Shown: one piece after another, positions 63,406 to 64,000 of the stretch
Layout of the letters: each line of letters opens with the position of its first letter
Position numbering within the stretch: position 1 is the stretch's first letter
NCBI GenBank assembly: GCA_937920635.1
Contig: CAKZUE010000008.1
Location: 1 to 64,000 of the forward strand
Direction of reading: 5' to 3'
Source: an uncultured Bryobacteraceae bacterium
GTDB lineage: Bacteria > Acidobacteriota > Terriglobia > Bryobacterales > Bryobacteraceae
DNA: 64,000 nucleotides
Translations under genes and position numbers: made by a program
The notes under the pieces: model-generated
Databases searched by the model: none
What the model saw: only the letters and a program-made list of their open reading frames with translations
Told to the model about the DNA's origin: nothing

Positions 63406-63606
63406 ATGGCCAAGCTGAAGCTCAAGACGCACCGAGGCGCCGCCAAGCGCTTCAAGAAGACCGCCACGGGCAAGATCAAGCGGAACCGCGCGTTCGCCCG
63501 CCACATCTTCACCTCGAAGAGTCCGGCGCGCAAGCGCCGCCTGCATCAGGCGACGCTCGTCGACCCCGCCGACGCCGCCCGCGTGCTGGAGATGTTGCCT
63601 TACTAA
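63406..63606 (+). CDS. rpmI: 50S ribosomal protein L35
   Basis: 66 residues. [40 protein letters not shown] and [12 protein letters not shown] with a final MLPY make up the whole L35. It is a small basic protein of the large ribosomal subunit. ATG 63406 is the conserved start. rplT follows 111 bases downstream. Confidence 0.96.
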   Translation: MAKLKLKTHRGAAKRFKKTATGKIKRNRAFARHIFTSKSPARKRRLHQATLVDPADAARVLEMLPY

Positions 63607-63717
63607 GCTGACACCGGGCGTGCGCGCCGGCGCCAAGGCATGTGCCCGAGCCGCCGCCCCGGAACCGGAGCCGCCAGCACGGCTTGACGGTTCCGCAAAA
63701 CACAAGGAGAAACAAAC

Positions 63718-64000
63718 GTGCCAAGAGTCAAACGATCCACCAACCGGCGCGATTCGCGCCGCAAAACACTCAAACTCGCCAAGGGTTATTTCCTCACCAA
63801 GAGCAAGCTCTACCGCGCGGCGCAGGAAGCCGTCGAGAAGGCATTGCGCTACGCGTACGTGGGGCGCCGGCGCAAGAAGCGCGACTTCCGCGCACTCTGG
63901 ATCCTGCGCATCAACGCCGCCTGCCGCACCCACGGCATCTCCTACTCCCGGTTCATCGGCGCGCTCAAGAAATCCGGCATCGAGCTGAACCGCAAGATCC
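63718..64000 (+). CDS. rplT: 50S ribosomal protein L20, 3' end outside window
   Basis: 94 codons to the window edge. The GTG at 63718 with AAGGAGA 7 bases upstream gives [20 protein letters not shown], then [20 protein letters not shown] and [20 protein letters not shown], the standard L20 sequence. It binds 23S rRNA early in assembly and in many bacteria represses its own operon. About 20-25 C-terminal residues are missing, by comparison with the usual ~118. Confidence 0.96.
   Translation, partial: MPRVKRSTNRRDSRRKTLKLAKGYFLTKSKLYRAAQEAVEKALRYAYVGRRRKKRDFRALWILRINAACRTHGISYSRFIGALKKSGIELNRKI

Overview
The window is about 64 kb of GC-rich, very gene-dense bacterial chromosome. It looks like an Acidobacteriota genome of the Solibacter/Bryobacter lineage. 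This is inferred from two tandem secreted NHL-repeat proteins with the C-terminal domain typical of Solibacter (TIGR03437-like), a VWFA-related acidobacterial protein (TIGR03436-like), a PEP-CTERM protein, Gram-negative envelope genes (LPS heptosyltransferases, RND/OMF efflux, DAACS, POT and SSS transporters), and a set of sugar-type enzymes with twin-arginine signals. No rRNA, tRNA, CRISPR array, insertion sequence or prophage was seen. I read it as ordinary chromosomal backbone plus accessory degradative and envelope genes.

Layout. 1-1955 (minus): LPS core genes, namely waaF, a degenerate cytidylyltransferase-like protein, and a second GT9 heptosyltransferase cut by the window edge. 1978-8603: thiC, a CoA-binding protein, a Tat-signal DegT aminotransferase, a secreted beta-helix protein, a TIM-barrel sugar isomerase and a barstar-like small protein. 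8643-15368 (plus): a self-contained efflux locus with a near-perfect inverted repeat, a TetR repressor, a periplasmic adaptor, and one reading frame that joins an RND pump to its TolC-like outer-membrane factor. 15382-25272 (minus): a packed run of peptidase M14, TIM-barrel enzyme, DAACS carrier, nadK, tlyA, ispA, xseB, POT transporter, SDR and PH-domain protein. The xseB-ispA-tlyA-nadK core is a classic conserved block, here without dxs. 25397-33973 (plus): a secreted protein, a MoxR AAA ATPase coupled to a 611-residue unknown, and two NHL/TIGR03437 proteins.

33985-43309: GH10 xylanase and a Tat-signal aldo/keto-reductase-like protein (minus), phosphoglucomutase, an unknown membrane protein, an SDR, a DUF72 protein, lexA with a strong promoter abutting its start codon, prmA, and a Tat-signal enolase-superfamily dehydratase. 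43315-47323 (minus): a non-catalytic/catalytic M16 peptidase pair and an amidase. 47360-49517 (plus): the molybdopterin genes moeA-moaC-mog with stop/start overlaps. 49526-54622: VWFA-related protein, MEMO-family protein, phhB, and a serine beta-lactamase-like/NamZ fusion. 54707-57920 (minus): a two-AT-hook mini-protein, an APC permease and an SSS symporter. 58221-64000: a secreted TPR protein, the miaB/bifunctional-nuclease operon with two small unknowns, a PEP-CTERM protein, and rpmI-rplT (rplT cut by the window edge) with no infC in front.

The two best candidates for something under-described are the MoxR/611-aa pair (26546-29189) and the single-chain RND-TolC pump with an internal signal peptide (10587-15368). 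Everything here was read by eye from sequence. Family assignments rest on recognised motifs, not on database searches.
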